A stretch of 64,000 nucleotides of DNA, taken from assembly GCF_013307435.2 (NCBI RefSeq), contig NZ_CP102845.1, positions 992,001-1,056,000 of the forward strand, given 5' to 3'. This DNA comes from Microvirga terrae. Its GTDB lineage: Bacteria > Pseudomonadota > Alphaproteobacteria > Rhizobiales > Beijerinckiaceae. The translations under genes and the position numbers were made by a program. Below, piece after piece: positions 16,787-24,574 of this stretch; within the stretch, counting starts at the first letter, position 1, and each line of letters opens with the position of its first letter. The notes under the pieces were generated by a model, which worked only from the letters and a program-made list of their open reading frames with translations, ran no database searches and was not told the origin of the DNA.

Positions 16787-17647
16787 TTATCGGACGAGGT
16801 CCGGATCCGTGACGACGGGCCTGCTGGAATCCTGCGCCCATTCCGACATCGAGCCGTCGTAGAGCCTGACGTCCGGCCGCCCGAGCAATGCCGAGAGAAC
16901 GAACCAGTTGGTCGAGGCGAGGTGGCCGGTGTTGCAGTAGCTGATCACCGGTCCGGGCGGTATGTCGCCGAAGAGCCGTTCGAGGTCGGCGAAGGGCCGC
17001 AACTGACCCGTGCCCGGCTGGAAGGCCTTCGCCTGATCCAGATGGACGGCGCCCGGCAGGCGGCCGGCGCGGGCGACTTGCGGACTTTTGTCTCGGCCCT
17101 CGAACTGCGCCTGCGAGCGCCCGTCGAGAAGTGTCGCTTCGGTTCGCTCAAGGGCCGTCTCGACGGCATCGATCTTGGCTCTCGAGCCTTCGTCGAGCCG
17201 GACGGGGTAAGGGGCGCTTTCCGTCGGCACCGCCGGTCCTGTTTCGACTGCATTTCCGCTGTCGTGCCAGGCCCGGTAGCCGCCGTCGAGGATCGAGACC
17301 CGCTCATGACCTGCGGTCTTCAAGGTCCAGAAGACCCGGGCCGCCGCACTGAAATCGGATGGAGCCTCTCCGGCCGACACAATGATCGCCTGGCGCTCGG
17401 GTGTGAGGCCGATGCGGCTCAGGATGCCGGATAAGTGCGCAATGTCCGGCAGAAGGCCGCCGGCGCCTCCCGCCGCGACACGCCAGCCGTCCGCGGCGTA
17501 GTCGCTGTGAACGGCGCCGGGGATGTGCCCCGCCTCGAAGGACGCCCGGCCGCCGCTCTCCGTCGACCGGATATCCACGACCAGGATCGATCGATCGCCG
17601 GGACGACCGGTGAGCCATTCGAGAGAGACGAGCGGTGCCGTGGTCAT
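16787..17647 (-). CDS. Sulfurtransferase with two rhodanese domains (SseA-like)
   Basis: Thiosulfate or 3-mercaptopyruvate sulfurtransferase of 286 residues. An inactive N-terminal rhodanese domain (WLTGRPGDRSILVVDIR) is followed by an active C-terminal one whose catalytic cysteine lies in SYCNTGHLAST. The CNTGH loop does not clearly separate thiosulfate from mercaptopyruvate specificity. It follows the peroxiredoxin gene by 36 bp on the same strand, and the pair is convergent with metZ. A role in sulfane-sulfur or cyanide handling within the sulfur island is inferred. Confidence 0.88.
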   Translation of the reverse strand: MTTAPLVSLEWLTGRPGDRSILVVDIRSTESGGRASFEAGHIPGAVHSDYAADGWRVAAGGAGGLLPDIAHLSGILSRIGLTPERQAIIVSAGEAPSDFSAAARVFWTLKTAGHERVSILDGGYRAWHDSGNAVETGPAVPTESAPYPVRLDEGSRAKIDAVETALERTEATLLDGRSQAQFEGRDKSPQVARAGRLPGAVHLDQAKAFQPGTGQLRPFADLERLFGDIPPGPVISYCNTGHLASTNWFVLSALLGRPDVRLYDGSMSEWAQDSSRPVVTDPDLVR

Positions 17648-17683
17648 GGTCAGCAGAGGCCGAGAGCAGGGACAGGGATGGGA

Positions 17684-18349
17684 TCAGTTCGCCTTCGGCT
17701 GCGGCACGATGCGCAGATAGGGCTTGGGCGCCTTCCAGCCGCCCGGATAGAGTCCCTTGGCCTCCTCGTCCGAGACCGAGCCCGCGATGATGACGTCCTC
17801 GCCTTGCTTCCAGTTCGCCGGAGTCGCAACGCGATGCTTTGCCGTGAGCTGGAGGGAGTCGATGACCCGCAGCACCTCGTCGAAGTTGCGGCCCGTGGTC
17901 ATGGGATAGACCAGGACCAGCTTGATCTTCTTGTCCGGGCCGATGATGAAGACGTTGCGGACCGTCTGGTTGTCGGCGGCCGTCCGCCCCTCCGCCGTGT
18001 CGCCTGCTTGGGCCGGCAGCATGCCATAGAGCTTTGAAATCGAGAGGTCCTGGTCGCCGATGATCGGATAATTGACGGCCGCCCCTTGCGTCTCTTCGAT
18101 GTCGCGCGCCCAGGCCGCGTGCTTCTCGACCGGATCGACGGAAAAGCCGATCACCTTCACGCCGCGTCGGTCGAATTCCGGCTTCAGGCGCGCCACTTCG
18201 CCCAATTCGGTGGTGCAGACGGGCGTGAAGTTTTTCGGATGAGAAAACAGTACCGCCCAGGAATCGCCGATCCACTCATGGAAACGGATGGGGCCATCCG
18301 TCGTGACCGTTTCGAAGTCAGGGGCGGTCTGTCCGATTTGAAGTGTCAT
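17684..18349 (-). CDS. 1-Cys peroxiredoxin (Prx6/AhpC-TSA family)
   Basis: Thiol peroxidase reducing hydroperoxides. The 221-residue protein has the peroxidatic cysteine in FTPVCTTELGEVARL and the long C-terminal domain of Prx6 proteins (YPGGWKAPKPYLRIVPQP), with no resolving cysteine evident. It lies 36 bp upstream of the rhodanese in the same direction. The 16-bp sulfur palindrome sits 264 bp upstream, which may tie thiol-based peroxide defence to sulfur status, although that distance is long for a simple operator. Confidence 0.92.
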   Translation of the reverse strand: MTLQIGQTAPDFETVTTDGPIRFHEWIGDSWAVLFSHPKNFTPVCTTELGEVARLKPEFDRRGVKVIGFSVDPVEKHAAWARDIEETQGAAVNYPIIGDQDLSISKLYGMLPAQAGDTAEGRTAADNQTVRNVFIIGPDKKIKLVLVYPMTTGRNFDEVLRVIDSLQLTAKHRVATPANWKQGEDVIIAGSVSDEEAKGLYPGGWKAPKPYLRIVPQPKAN

Positions 18350-18900
18350 CGCGGGATTCCTTCTGCGCAGTGCATCTGTTGGCTGATCGTCAAGTCTACA
18401 AAGCAGGGTGCAGTCTCACTCTTCCGATCCCGTGCGCGCTGCCGATTCGCGGTCGTTCCCAAGAAGCAAGTTACAAACCCTCGCGGAGCCCGGCACGAGA
18501 GTCGAAACGACCCCAGTGCCTGACGAGACGGTGCGGGCCAGCCGGTGCATGTTCTCGCGCCCGACTGGCCTGATGGAAGTGTTGTTCCAGCGGGAGCAGG
18601 AGTCAATAAAAATGTTCTTTTTAAAGAACAACTTTTTAGGGTAAGATTCATCTCCGGAACGGAGCCTTCGTGGCACAACGTTCTCGAAGAGCGTAGTTTT
18701 GGCTCAAACCAGACAAGAAATCGCCGGCTTCCGCAACGGCGGCTGAAATAAGAATGATCGTGCGTTGTGGAGGCACAAACGAGAACGATTTTCCTTCGAA
18801 TGACTTGCCGGACTGAAATAGATTTCCACGATCAGGCCAGTCCGAGGTGCATCAACGGCATCATTGATCTCGAAATTGAGAAGGGGCCGCCTCGCTCAAT
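18350..18900. other. Non-coding interval between the peroxiredoxin and sulfate importer
   Basis: About 550 bp with no convincing gene on either strand; the short open frames lack ribosome sites and recognisable sequence. It contains an exact copy of the cysJ palindrome at 18614-18629 and is AT-richer than its surroundings. A small RNA or a lost gene is possible. Confidence 0.6.
18614..18629. promoter_or_regulatory. Second exact copy of the sulfur palindrome
   Basis: GTTCTTTTTAAAGAAC, identical over all 16 bases to the site upstream of cysJ. It stands in the 657-bp gap between the peroxiredoxin (leftward) and sbp (rightward), flanked by A/T tracts. It is 264 bp from the peroxiredoxin start and 377 bp from the sbp start, so it may serve an unseen transcript or act from a distance. 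Confidence 0.6.
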
Positions 18901-18933
18901 TTGACAATCGTTCTTTTTAACGGATAGTTCTTT
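18901..18933 (+). promoter_or_regulatory. Candidate sbp promoter with two GTTCTTT half-sites
   Basis: TTGACA (18901-18906) and GATAGT (18923-18928), spaced 16 bp, resemble a sigma-70 promoter. GTTCTTTTTAA (from 18910) repeats the left half of the sulfur palindrome inside the spacer, and a second GTTCTTT starts at 18927. The right half is degenerate. It lies about 75 bp upstream of the sbp start codon. Confidence 0.5.
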
Positions 18934-19006
18934 GCTTCGTTCCAGACAAGCGTCGGTCGGACGTTTCATAGATCGAGCCGCCGCGGTCAAAGCCCAGGAG
19001 GGTCAC

Positions 19007-20074
19007 GTGCAAAACAGAGTCTCGCAAGGCAGGTTCTTGAATATCGCCAGTGAGAGCCGACCCTTCCGCCTGCGGTCCGTCGTGGCTGCGCTGGTGATCG
19101 GCGGCGCTGGTCTCCTGACCTTGTCCGGCGCGGTGTCGGCGCAGACGCAACTGCTGAACGTGTCCTACGATCCGACCCGTGAGCTTTACCGCGAGATCAA
19201 TCAGGCCTTCGCGGACGAGTGGAAGGCGCAGACCGGCGAGGCGGTCAATGTCCGCGCGTCGCACGGCGGATCGGGCGCGCAGGCCCGCACGGTGATCGAC
19301 GGGATCGACGCCGATGTGGTGACGCTCGGCATTCCCTCCGACATCGACGCGATTGCCAAGGCCACCAAGAAGATCCCGACCGACTGGCGCAGCAGGCTGC
19401 CCAACAATTCACTGCCCTACACGTCGACCGTCGTCTTCCTGGTCCGCAAGGGGAATCCGAAGGGCATCAAGGACTGGGATGATCTGGTGAAGCCGGGCAT
19501 TCAGGTCATCACGCCGAATCCGAAGACGTCTGCCGGCGGACGTTGGAATTTCCTCGCCGCCTGGGGCTATTCCCACGCGAAGGACGGGAGCGCCGACAAG
19601 GCGAAAGAGTTCGTCACCGCGCTCTACAGGAACGTGCCCGTGCTCGATACCGGGGCGCGCGGATCGACCGTGACCTTCGCGCAGCGCGCGCTCGGGGACG
19701 TGCTGCCGGCCTGGGAGAACGAGGCCTTCCTCGTGCTCGACGAGTTCGGTCGCGACAAGTTCGAGATCGTGGTGCCGACCCTGTCGATTCTCGCCGAGCC
19801 TCCGGTGGCGCTCGTCGATGCGAACGTGGACGCCAAAGGCACGCGCAAGGTCGCCGAGGGTTACCTCAAGTTCCTCTATTCCGATAAGGCTCAGGCGATC
19901 TTCGCCAAGCACCATTACCGTCCGAGCAAGGCCGAGGCGGCCAAGCCTGAGGACCTCGCGGCCCTGCCGAACCTGAAGCTGTTCACAATCGAATCCCTGC
20001 AGGGTAACTGGGACGATATCCAGAAGAACAATTTCGACTCGGGCGGGCTCTTCGACCAGATCAGCAAGCGTTGA
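19007..20074 (+). CDS. sbp: Sulfate ABC transporter, periplasmic sulfate-binding protein
   Basis: Captures sulfate (possibly thiosulfate) in the periplasm for the CysTWA importer. A Sec signal peptide is visible ([20 protein letters not shown], cleavage near VSA-QTQ), followed by the family's [20 protein letters not shown] and [15 protein letters not shown]. The GTG at 19007 is chosen because AGGAGGG sits 4 bp upstream; an in-frame start at 18932 would extend the leader without benefit. Length is 355 residues. It is the first gene of sbp-cysT-cysW-cysA, with the next ATG only 3 bp after its stop. Sbp and CysP are paralogues, and sequence alone does not decide between them. Confidence 0.93.
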   Translation: MQNRVSQGRFLNIASESRPFRLRSVVAALVIGGAGLLTLSGAVSAQTQLLNVSYDPTRELYREINQAFADEWKAQTGEAVNVRASHGGSGAQARTVIDGIDADVVTLGIPSDIDAIAKATKKIPTDWRSRLPNNSLPYTSTVVFLVRKGNPKGIKDWDDLVKPGIQVITPNPKTSAGGRWNFLAAWGYSHAKDGSADKAKEFVTALYRNVPVLDTGARGSTVTFAQRALGDVLPAWENEAFLVLDEFGRDKFEIVVPTLSILAEPPVALVDANVDAKGTRKVAEGYLKFLYSDKAQAIFAKHHYRPSKAEAAKPEDLAALPNLKLFTIESLQGNWDDIQKNNFDSGGLFDQISKR

Positions 20075-20077
20075 TCC

Positions 20078-20926
20078 ATGCGGTCCGGCACCCTTCTGCC
20101 TCTGAAACAAGCGAGCGTGATGCCGGGCTTCGGCATCACGCTCGGCTACACTCTGATCTATCTCAGCCTCCTCGTGCTCCTGCCGCTCGGCGCGCTCATC
20201 GCCAAGGCCTCGGGGATCGGCCTGTCCGGCATCGTCGCGGTCGCCGCCGAGCCCCGGGTTGCGACTGCGCTCTGGACGAGCTTCAGCATCTCGCTCGTCG
20301 CGGCCGCCGTGGCGTCCCTGTTCGGGCTCCTGGTCGCCTGGGTCCTGACCCGATACGACTTTCCCGGCCGCAGGATCGTCGACGCGATCGTCGATCTGCC
20401 TTTCGCCCTTCCGACCGCCGTGGCCGGCATCGCGCTGGCGGCGCTCTACGCGCCGAACGGCTGGGTGGGCTCTTTCCTCGAGCCTCTCGGCCTCAAGGTG
20501 GCCTATACGCCTCTCGGCATCTTCGTCGCCCTGGTGTTCATCGGGCTGCCCTTCGCGGTCCGGACGGTTCAGCCCCTGATCGCCGAAAGCGAGCGCGAAC
20601 TGGAGGAGGCCTCCGCACTGCTGGGGGCGTCCCGGTGGCGGACCGTCTGGAGCATACTTCTCCCGCCGCTCCTCCCCGGCGTACTGACCGGTTTCGCGCT
20701 CGCCTTCGCCCGCGCCGTGGGCGAATACGGCTCGGTGATTTTCATCGCGGGGAACCTGCCCTATGTGTCGGAGATCGCCCCGCTGCTGATCGTGATCAAG
20801 CTGTCCGAATACGACTATACCGGAGCGACGGTGATCGCGACGATCATGCTGGCGATCTCGTTTGCGGCGCTGCTGGTGATCAACCTGCTTCAAGCCTGGA
20901 GCCGGAGGAGGTTCGGTCATGTCTGA
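20078..20926 (+). CDS. cysT: Sulfate ABC transporter permease CysT
   Basis: One of two inner-membrane subunits forming the sulfate channel. The 282-residue protein has about six hydrophobic segments and an EAA loop (ELEEASALLGASRWRTVWSI) that docks to CysA. The first helix is LGYTLIYLSLLVLLPLGALI, typical of CysT/CysU. It starts 3 bp after sbp and overlaps cysW by 8 bp. Confidence 0.94.
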   Translation: MRSGTLLPLKQASVMPGFGITLGYTLIYLSLLVLLPLGALIAKASGIGLSGIVAVAAEPRVATALWTSFSISLVAAAVASLFGLLVAWVLTRYDFPGRRIVDAIVDLPFALPTAVAGIALAALYAPNGWVGSFLEPLGLKVAYTPLGIFVALVFIGLPFAVRTVQPLIAESERELEEASALLGASRWRTVWSILLPPLLPGVLTGFALAFARAVGEYGSVIFIAGNLPYVSEIAPLLIVIKLSEYDYTGATVIATIMLAISFAALLVINLLQAWSRRRFGHV

Positions 20927-21800
20927 CGCGAGCGTTGCCCTTCTCGCCCCGCCTTCGTCGTCAGTCCCGGTCGTGACGGAGCGGCGCTGGGTGCGGCGGC
21001 TGACCATCGCGGTCGCGCTCATCTTCCTGTTCCTGTTCCTGATCCTTCCGCTCGCCGTCATCTTCGTGGAAGCGTTCCGTCGTGGATGGGCCGGCTACCT
21101 CGCGGCCTTCCAGGAGGCGGACGCACAGGCGGCGATCAGGCTCACGCTGACGGTCGCGGCGATCTCCGTTCCGGCGAACGTCGCGTTCGGCCTCGCGGCC
21201 TCGTGGGCTATCGCCAAGTTCGAGTTCAAGGGCAAGAGCCTGCTGATCACCCTGATCGACCTGCCGTTCTCCGTCTCGCCGGTCGTCTCCGGCCTCATCT
21301 ACCTGCTCCTTTTCGGCGCTCAGGGGCTGTGGGGATCATGGATCATGGCGCATGGCATCAAGATCGCCTTCGCGCTGCCGGGCATCGTGCTGGCCACCAT
21401 CTTCGTGACGTTCCCCTTCGTGGCGCGACAGTTGATCCCGCTCATGCAGGAGCAGGGCACCGCGGACGAGGAGGCCGCCCTGACGCTAGGCGCGAGCGGC
21501 TGGCGCACCTTCCTCACCGTGACGCTGCCCAACATCAAATGGGGACTGCTCTACGGCGTCCTGCTCTGCAATGCCCGCGCCATGGGCGAGTTCGGCGCCG
21601 TATCCGTCGTCTCGGGGCACATCCGCGGCCTGACCAACACCATCCCGCTCCATGTGGAGATTCTCTACAATGAGTACAACTTCGTTGCGGCCTTTGCCGT
21701 CGCCTCGCTCCTCGCTTGCCTCGCCCTCCTCACATTGGCGCTCAAGTCTTTCCTCGAATGGCGTCACGGAGCCGATCTCGCCGGAGGCCCGCATCGCTGA
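20919..21800 (+). CDS. cysW: Sulfate ABC transporter permease CysW
   Basis: Second membrane subunit of the sulfate importer. It has about six hydrophobic segments, the CysW-type second helix region ([20 protein letters not shown]) and an EAA loop ([20 protein letters not shown]). The 293-residue length is normal. Its start overlaps the cysT end by 8 bp. Its end carries GGAGG, which may serve as the ribosome site for cysA. Confidence 0.94.
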   Translation: MSDASVALLAPPSSSVPVVTERRWVRRLTIAVALIFLFLFLILPLAVIFVEAFRRGWAGYLAAFQEADAQAAIRLTLTVAAISVPANVAFGLAASWAIAKFEFKGKSLLITLIDLPFSVSPVVSGLIYLLLFGAQGLWGSWIMAHGIKIAFALPGIVLATIFVTFPFVARQLIPLMQEQGTADEEAALTLGASGWRTFLTVTLPNIKWGLLYGVLLCNARAMGEFGAVSVVSGHIRGLTNTIPLHVEILYNEYNFVAAFAVASLLACLALLTLALKSFLEWRHGADLAGGPHR

Positions 21801-21813
21801 TCAGAGCCAGGCC

Positions 21814-22851
21814 GTGGGCATCCGGGTTGCCGGCGTGACGAAGGCGTTCGCGGGCGCCGCCGCTCTCCACGACGTCGACCTCGCCGTCCGACCCGGAGAA
21901 CTCCTGGCCCTGCTCGGGCCGTCGGGCTCCGGAAAGACCACGCTCCTGCGCATCATCGCGGGATTGGTGGAGGCGGATCGCGGGCAGGTCTTCTTCGGCG
22001 GCTTGGATGCCACCACGCTGCCGGTGCAGAAGCGTCAGGTCGGTTTCGTCTTCCAGCATTATGCTCTGTTCAAGCACATGAGCGTCGCCGACAACATCGC
22101 CTACGGGCTGCATGTTCGCACGCGGGCGAACCGCCCGCCCAAGGCCGAGATCCGGCGCCGCACCTCGGAGCTGCTCGATCTGGTTCAGCTGTCCGGCTAT
22201 GAAAGCCGGTTCCCGGCGCAGCTCTCCGGCGGCCAGCGGCAGCGCGTCGCCCTGGCCCGCGCGCTGGCCGTCGAGCCACGCGTCCTCTTGCTCGACGAGC
22301 CCTTCGGCGCCCTCGACGCCAAGGTGCGCAAGGACCTCCGCGCCTGGCTGCGCGACATCCATGAGCGCACCGGAAAGACCACGGTCTTCGTCACGCACGA
22401 TCAGGACGAGGCCCTCGAGCTGGCGGACCGCGTCGCGGTCCTTAATCAGGGCAGGGTGGAGCAGGTCGGTAGCCCCGACGACATGCAGGATCATCCTGCG
22501 ACGCCTTTCGTCATGACTTTTCTCGGCCAGGCCGCCCGGTTCCCGGCGGACATCCGCGACGGACGGGTGCTGGTCCATGGAAAGCCTGTGCCGGTCGCTC
22601 CTGCGAGATCCGTCGGCGGCTCGTCCCATCTCTATTGCCGTCCCTGGCACCTGAAGCCGACGGCTCCCGGCCAGGGTCACCAGACGGGCACCATCAGCGG
22701 GGTTCGACGGCTCGGGTCCATGCGGCGGGTCGAGGTCTCGCACGCCGACGGGGCGAAGCTCGAGGTCGAGGTTCCTCTGGCGACGAGCCTGCGTCAAGGC
22801 GAGGAGATCGGTCTCGAGATCCTGGGCGGCGTGCTCTTTCCGGAGCCGTGA
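21814..22851 (+). CDS. cysA: Sulfate/thiosulfate ABC transporter ATP-binding protein
   Basis: ATPase driving sulfate import. It has Walker [10 protein letters not shown], the Q-loop region [14 protein letters not shown], signature LSGGQRQR and Walker [13 protein letters not shown], then the CysA-type C-terminal domain. Homology begins at [11 protein letters not shown], and there is no in-frame ATG nearby. GTG at 21814 gives 345 residues, but it lacks a clear Shine-Dalgarno. An ATC at 21793, 6 bp after GGAGG and overlapping the cysW end, is an unusual alternative. Confidence 0.92.
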   Translation: MGIRVAGVTKAFAGAAALHDVDLAVRPGELLALLGPSGSGKTTLLRIIAGLVEADRGQVFFGGLDATTLPVQKRQVGFVFQHYALFKHMSVADNIAYGLHVRTRANRPPKAEIRRRTSELLDLVQLSGYESRFPAQLSGGQRQRVALARALAVEPRVLLLDEPFGALDAKVRKDLRAWLRDIHERTGKTTVFVTHDQDEALELADRVAVLNQGRVEQVGSPDDMQDHPATPFVMTFLGQAARFPADIRDGRVLVHGKPVPVAPARSVGGSSHLYCRPWHLKPTAPGQGHQTGTISGVRRLGSMRRVEVSHADGAKLEVEVPLATSLRQGEEIGLEILGGVLFPEP

Positions 22852-23037
22852 TGCTCCCGACAGGTGGATCGAAGCGCCGCCATCCGCCACGCCTCATCGC
22901 CAGCGCTCACCAGGAACCTGGGCAGATTTGAACCGTTGAAAGGTGGCTGCGGACGGTCGTCGTCCCTGTGGCCGCCATCGCCTCAGCCTGTTCCGTCCTG
23001 GCCTGAACGATCGCTTTTCATCTCGAGGAGGCTCAGG

Positions 23038-23550
23038 GTGAGTGCAAGCCAGTCAAGCGCGCCTCTGCCGGAAACAATTTCCATCACCCTGACGGTCAAC
23101 GGCGAAGCCCGGCAGCTCGACGTGCTGCCCTGGACGGTTCTGCTCGACCTGCTGCGGGATCATCTCGGCCTGACCGGAACCAAGAAGGGCTGCGATCACG
23201 GACAATGCGGAGCCTGCACGGTGATCGTCGACGGCCGGCGGATCAACTCCTGCATGGCCTTCGCGGCCATGAAGGACGGAGCACACATCACCACGGTCGA
23301 GGGCTTGGCGAAGGGGGGAGACCTGCATCCCCTGCAGCAGGCTTTCATCGATCACGATGCCTTTCAATGCGGCTACTGCACGCCCGGGCAGATCTGCTCG
23401 GGGGTCGCTCTGATCGAGGAGGGGCGGGCGCGCACGCGCGACGAGATCCGCGAGCTCATGAGCGGCAACATCTGCCGCTGCGGGGCCTATACGAACATCG
23501 TCGATGCCATCGAACAGGTGATCGGGTTCGACGGGGAGGCCGGGCGATGA
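23038..23550 (+). CDS. Aldehyde oxidoreductase [2Fe-2S] subunit (PaoA/YagT-like)
   Basis: Small electron-transfer subunit of a xanthine-oxidase-family molybdoenzyme. It shows both [2Fe-2S] sites: the plant-type CDHGQCGACTVIVDGRRINSC-like loop (about residues 57-77) and the C-terminal FQCGYCTPGQICSG with GNICRCGAYTNI. The GTG at 23038 is chosen for the AGGAGG 6 bp upstream, giving 170 residues. Unlike E. coli PaoA there is no twin-arginine signal, so the complex is probably cytoplasmic. The stop overlaps the next gene's ATG (ATGA). Confidence 0.92.
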   Translation: MSASQSSAPLPETISITLTVNGEARQLDVLPWTVLLDLLRDHLGLTGTKKGCDHGQCGACTVIVDGRRINSCMAFAAMKDGAHITTVEGLAKGGDLHPLQQAFIDHDAFQCGYCTPGQICSGVALIEEGRARTRDEIRELMSGNICRCGAYTNIVDAIEQVIGFDGEAGR

Positions 23551-24563
23551 ACCGTTTTTCCTACCTGCGCGCGTCGAGCGTCGAGCAAGCTGTCCGGGAG
23601 GCCGCGGCCGATCCGACGGTCCGCTTCATCGCCGGCGGTACCAATCTCATCGATCTGATGAAGTACAACGTGGAGCGTCCCGAACGGCTGATCGACATCA
23701 CGCGGCTGCCCCTGGATCAGATCGCCGAGACGGATGGCGGCGGCCTGCGGATCGGCGCCCTGGTGACAAACGACCAGGCCGCCTACGATAAGCGCGTCAC
23801 GGACCGCTACCCGCTTCTGTCCAGCGCCATCCTGGCCGGAGCATCGCCGCAGCTGCGCAATGCCGCGACGACGGGCGGCAATCTCCTGCAGCGGACCCGC
23901 TGCTATTATTTCTACGACCCCGGCACGCCCTGCAACAAGCGCGAGCCGGGCACGGGCTGCCCGGCGATCACGGGCCGCAACCGCATCCACGCCATTCTGG
24001 GAACCAGCGAGCACTGCATCGCCACGCATCCGTCCGACATGGCAGTCGCGATGGCGGCCCTGGAGGCCGTAGTCCACGTGACGGGTCCCGACGGCGAGCG
24101 GGCGATCCCGGTGTCCGATTTCCACCGCCTGCCGGACGACCGGCCCGAGATCGACACCACCCTGCGGCATGGGGAGATCATCACGTCCGTGGAACTGCCG
24201 CCGGCGGATTTCAGCCGCAACTATACCTATCTCAAGCTGCGCGACCGCCTCTCCTATGCTTTCGCGCTCGTCTCCGTCGCGGCTGCCCTCCGCATGGAGG
24301 GAGACACCATCGCCGAGGCGAGGCTCGCGCTCGGCGGCGTTGCGCACAAACCCTGGCGCGACCGGGAGGCGGAAGCTCTCCTGCACGGACAACCGGCTAC
24401 CCGCGATCGCTTCAGCGCGGTTGCCGACCACATCCTGAAGGATGCCAAGGGCCACGAGGACAACGCGTTCAAGATCGATCTCGCCAGACGGGCAATCATT
24501 CGCGCCCTCTCGCAGGCTGCGGCCGGAACGCCCCAGTCTCAAACCGACAAGCGGATCCAGTGA
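23547..24563 (+). CDS. Aldehyde oxidoreductase FAD subunit (PaoB/YagS-like)
   Basis: FAD-binding subunit of the molybdenum hydroxylase. The N-terminal FAD loop is FIAGGTNLIDLMKYNVERP. A cysteine-rich insertion (C at CYYFYDP, CNKRE, GTGCPAI and SEHCIATHP) matches the extra [4Fe-4S] cluster of PaoB-type proteins, which plain xanthine dehydrogenases lack. ATG at 23547 overlaps the preceding stop; 338 residues. The extra cluster supports a PaoABC-type aldehyde oxidoreductase over a purine dehydrogenase. Confidence 0.92.
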   Translation: MNRFSYLRASSVEQAVREAAADPTVRFIAGGTNLIDLMKYNVERPERLIDITRLPLDQIAETDGGGLRIGALVTNDQAAYDKRVTDRYPLLSSAILAGASPQLRNAATTGGNLLQRTRCYYFYDPGTPCNKREPGTGCPAITGRNRIHAILGTSEHCIATHPSDMAVAMAALEAVVHVTGPDGERAIPVSDFHRLPDDRPEIDTTLRHGEIITSVELPPADFSRNYTYLKLRDRLSYAFALVSVAAALRMEGDTIAEARLALGGVAHKPWRDREAEALLHGQPATRDRFSAVADHILKDAKGHEDNAFKIDLARRAIIRALSQAAAGTPQSQTDKRIQ

Positions 24564-24574
24564 GGGCAGGGCCC

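Noticed and set aside
19409..21061. A 550-codon minus-strand frame opposite sbp and cysT
   Set aside because: Low-complexity, charged sequence antisense to a well-defined transporter operon.
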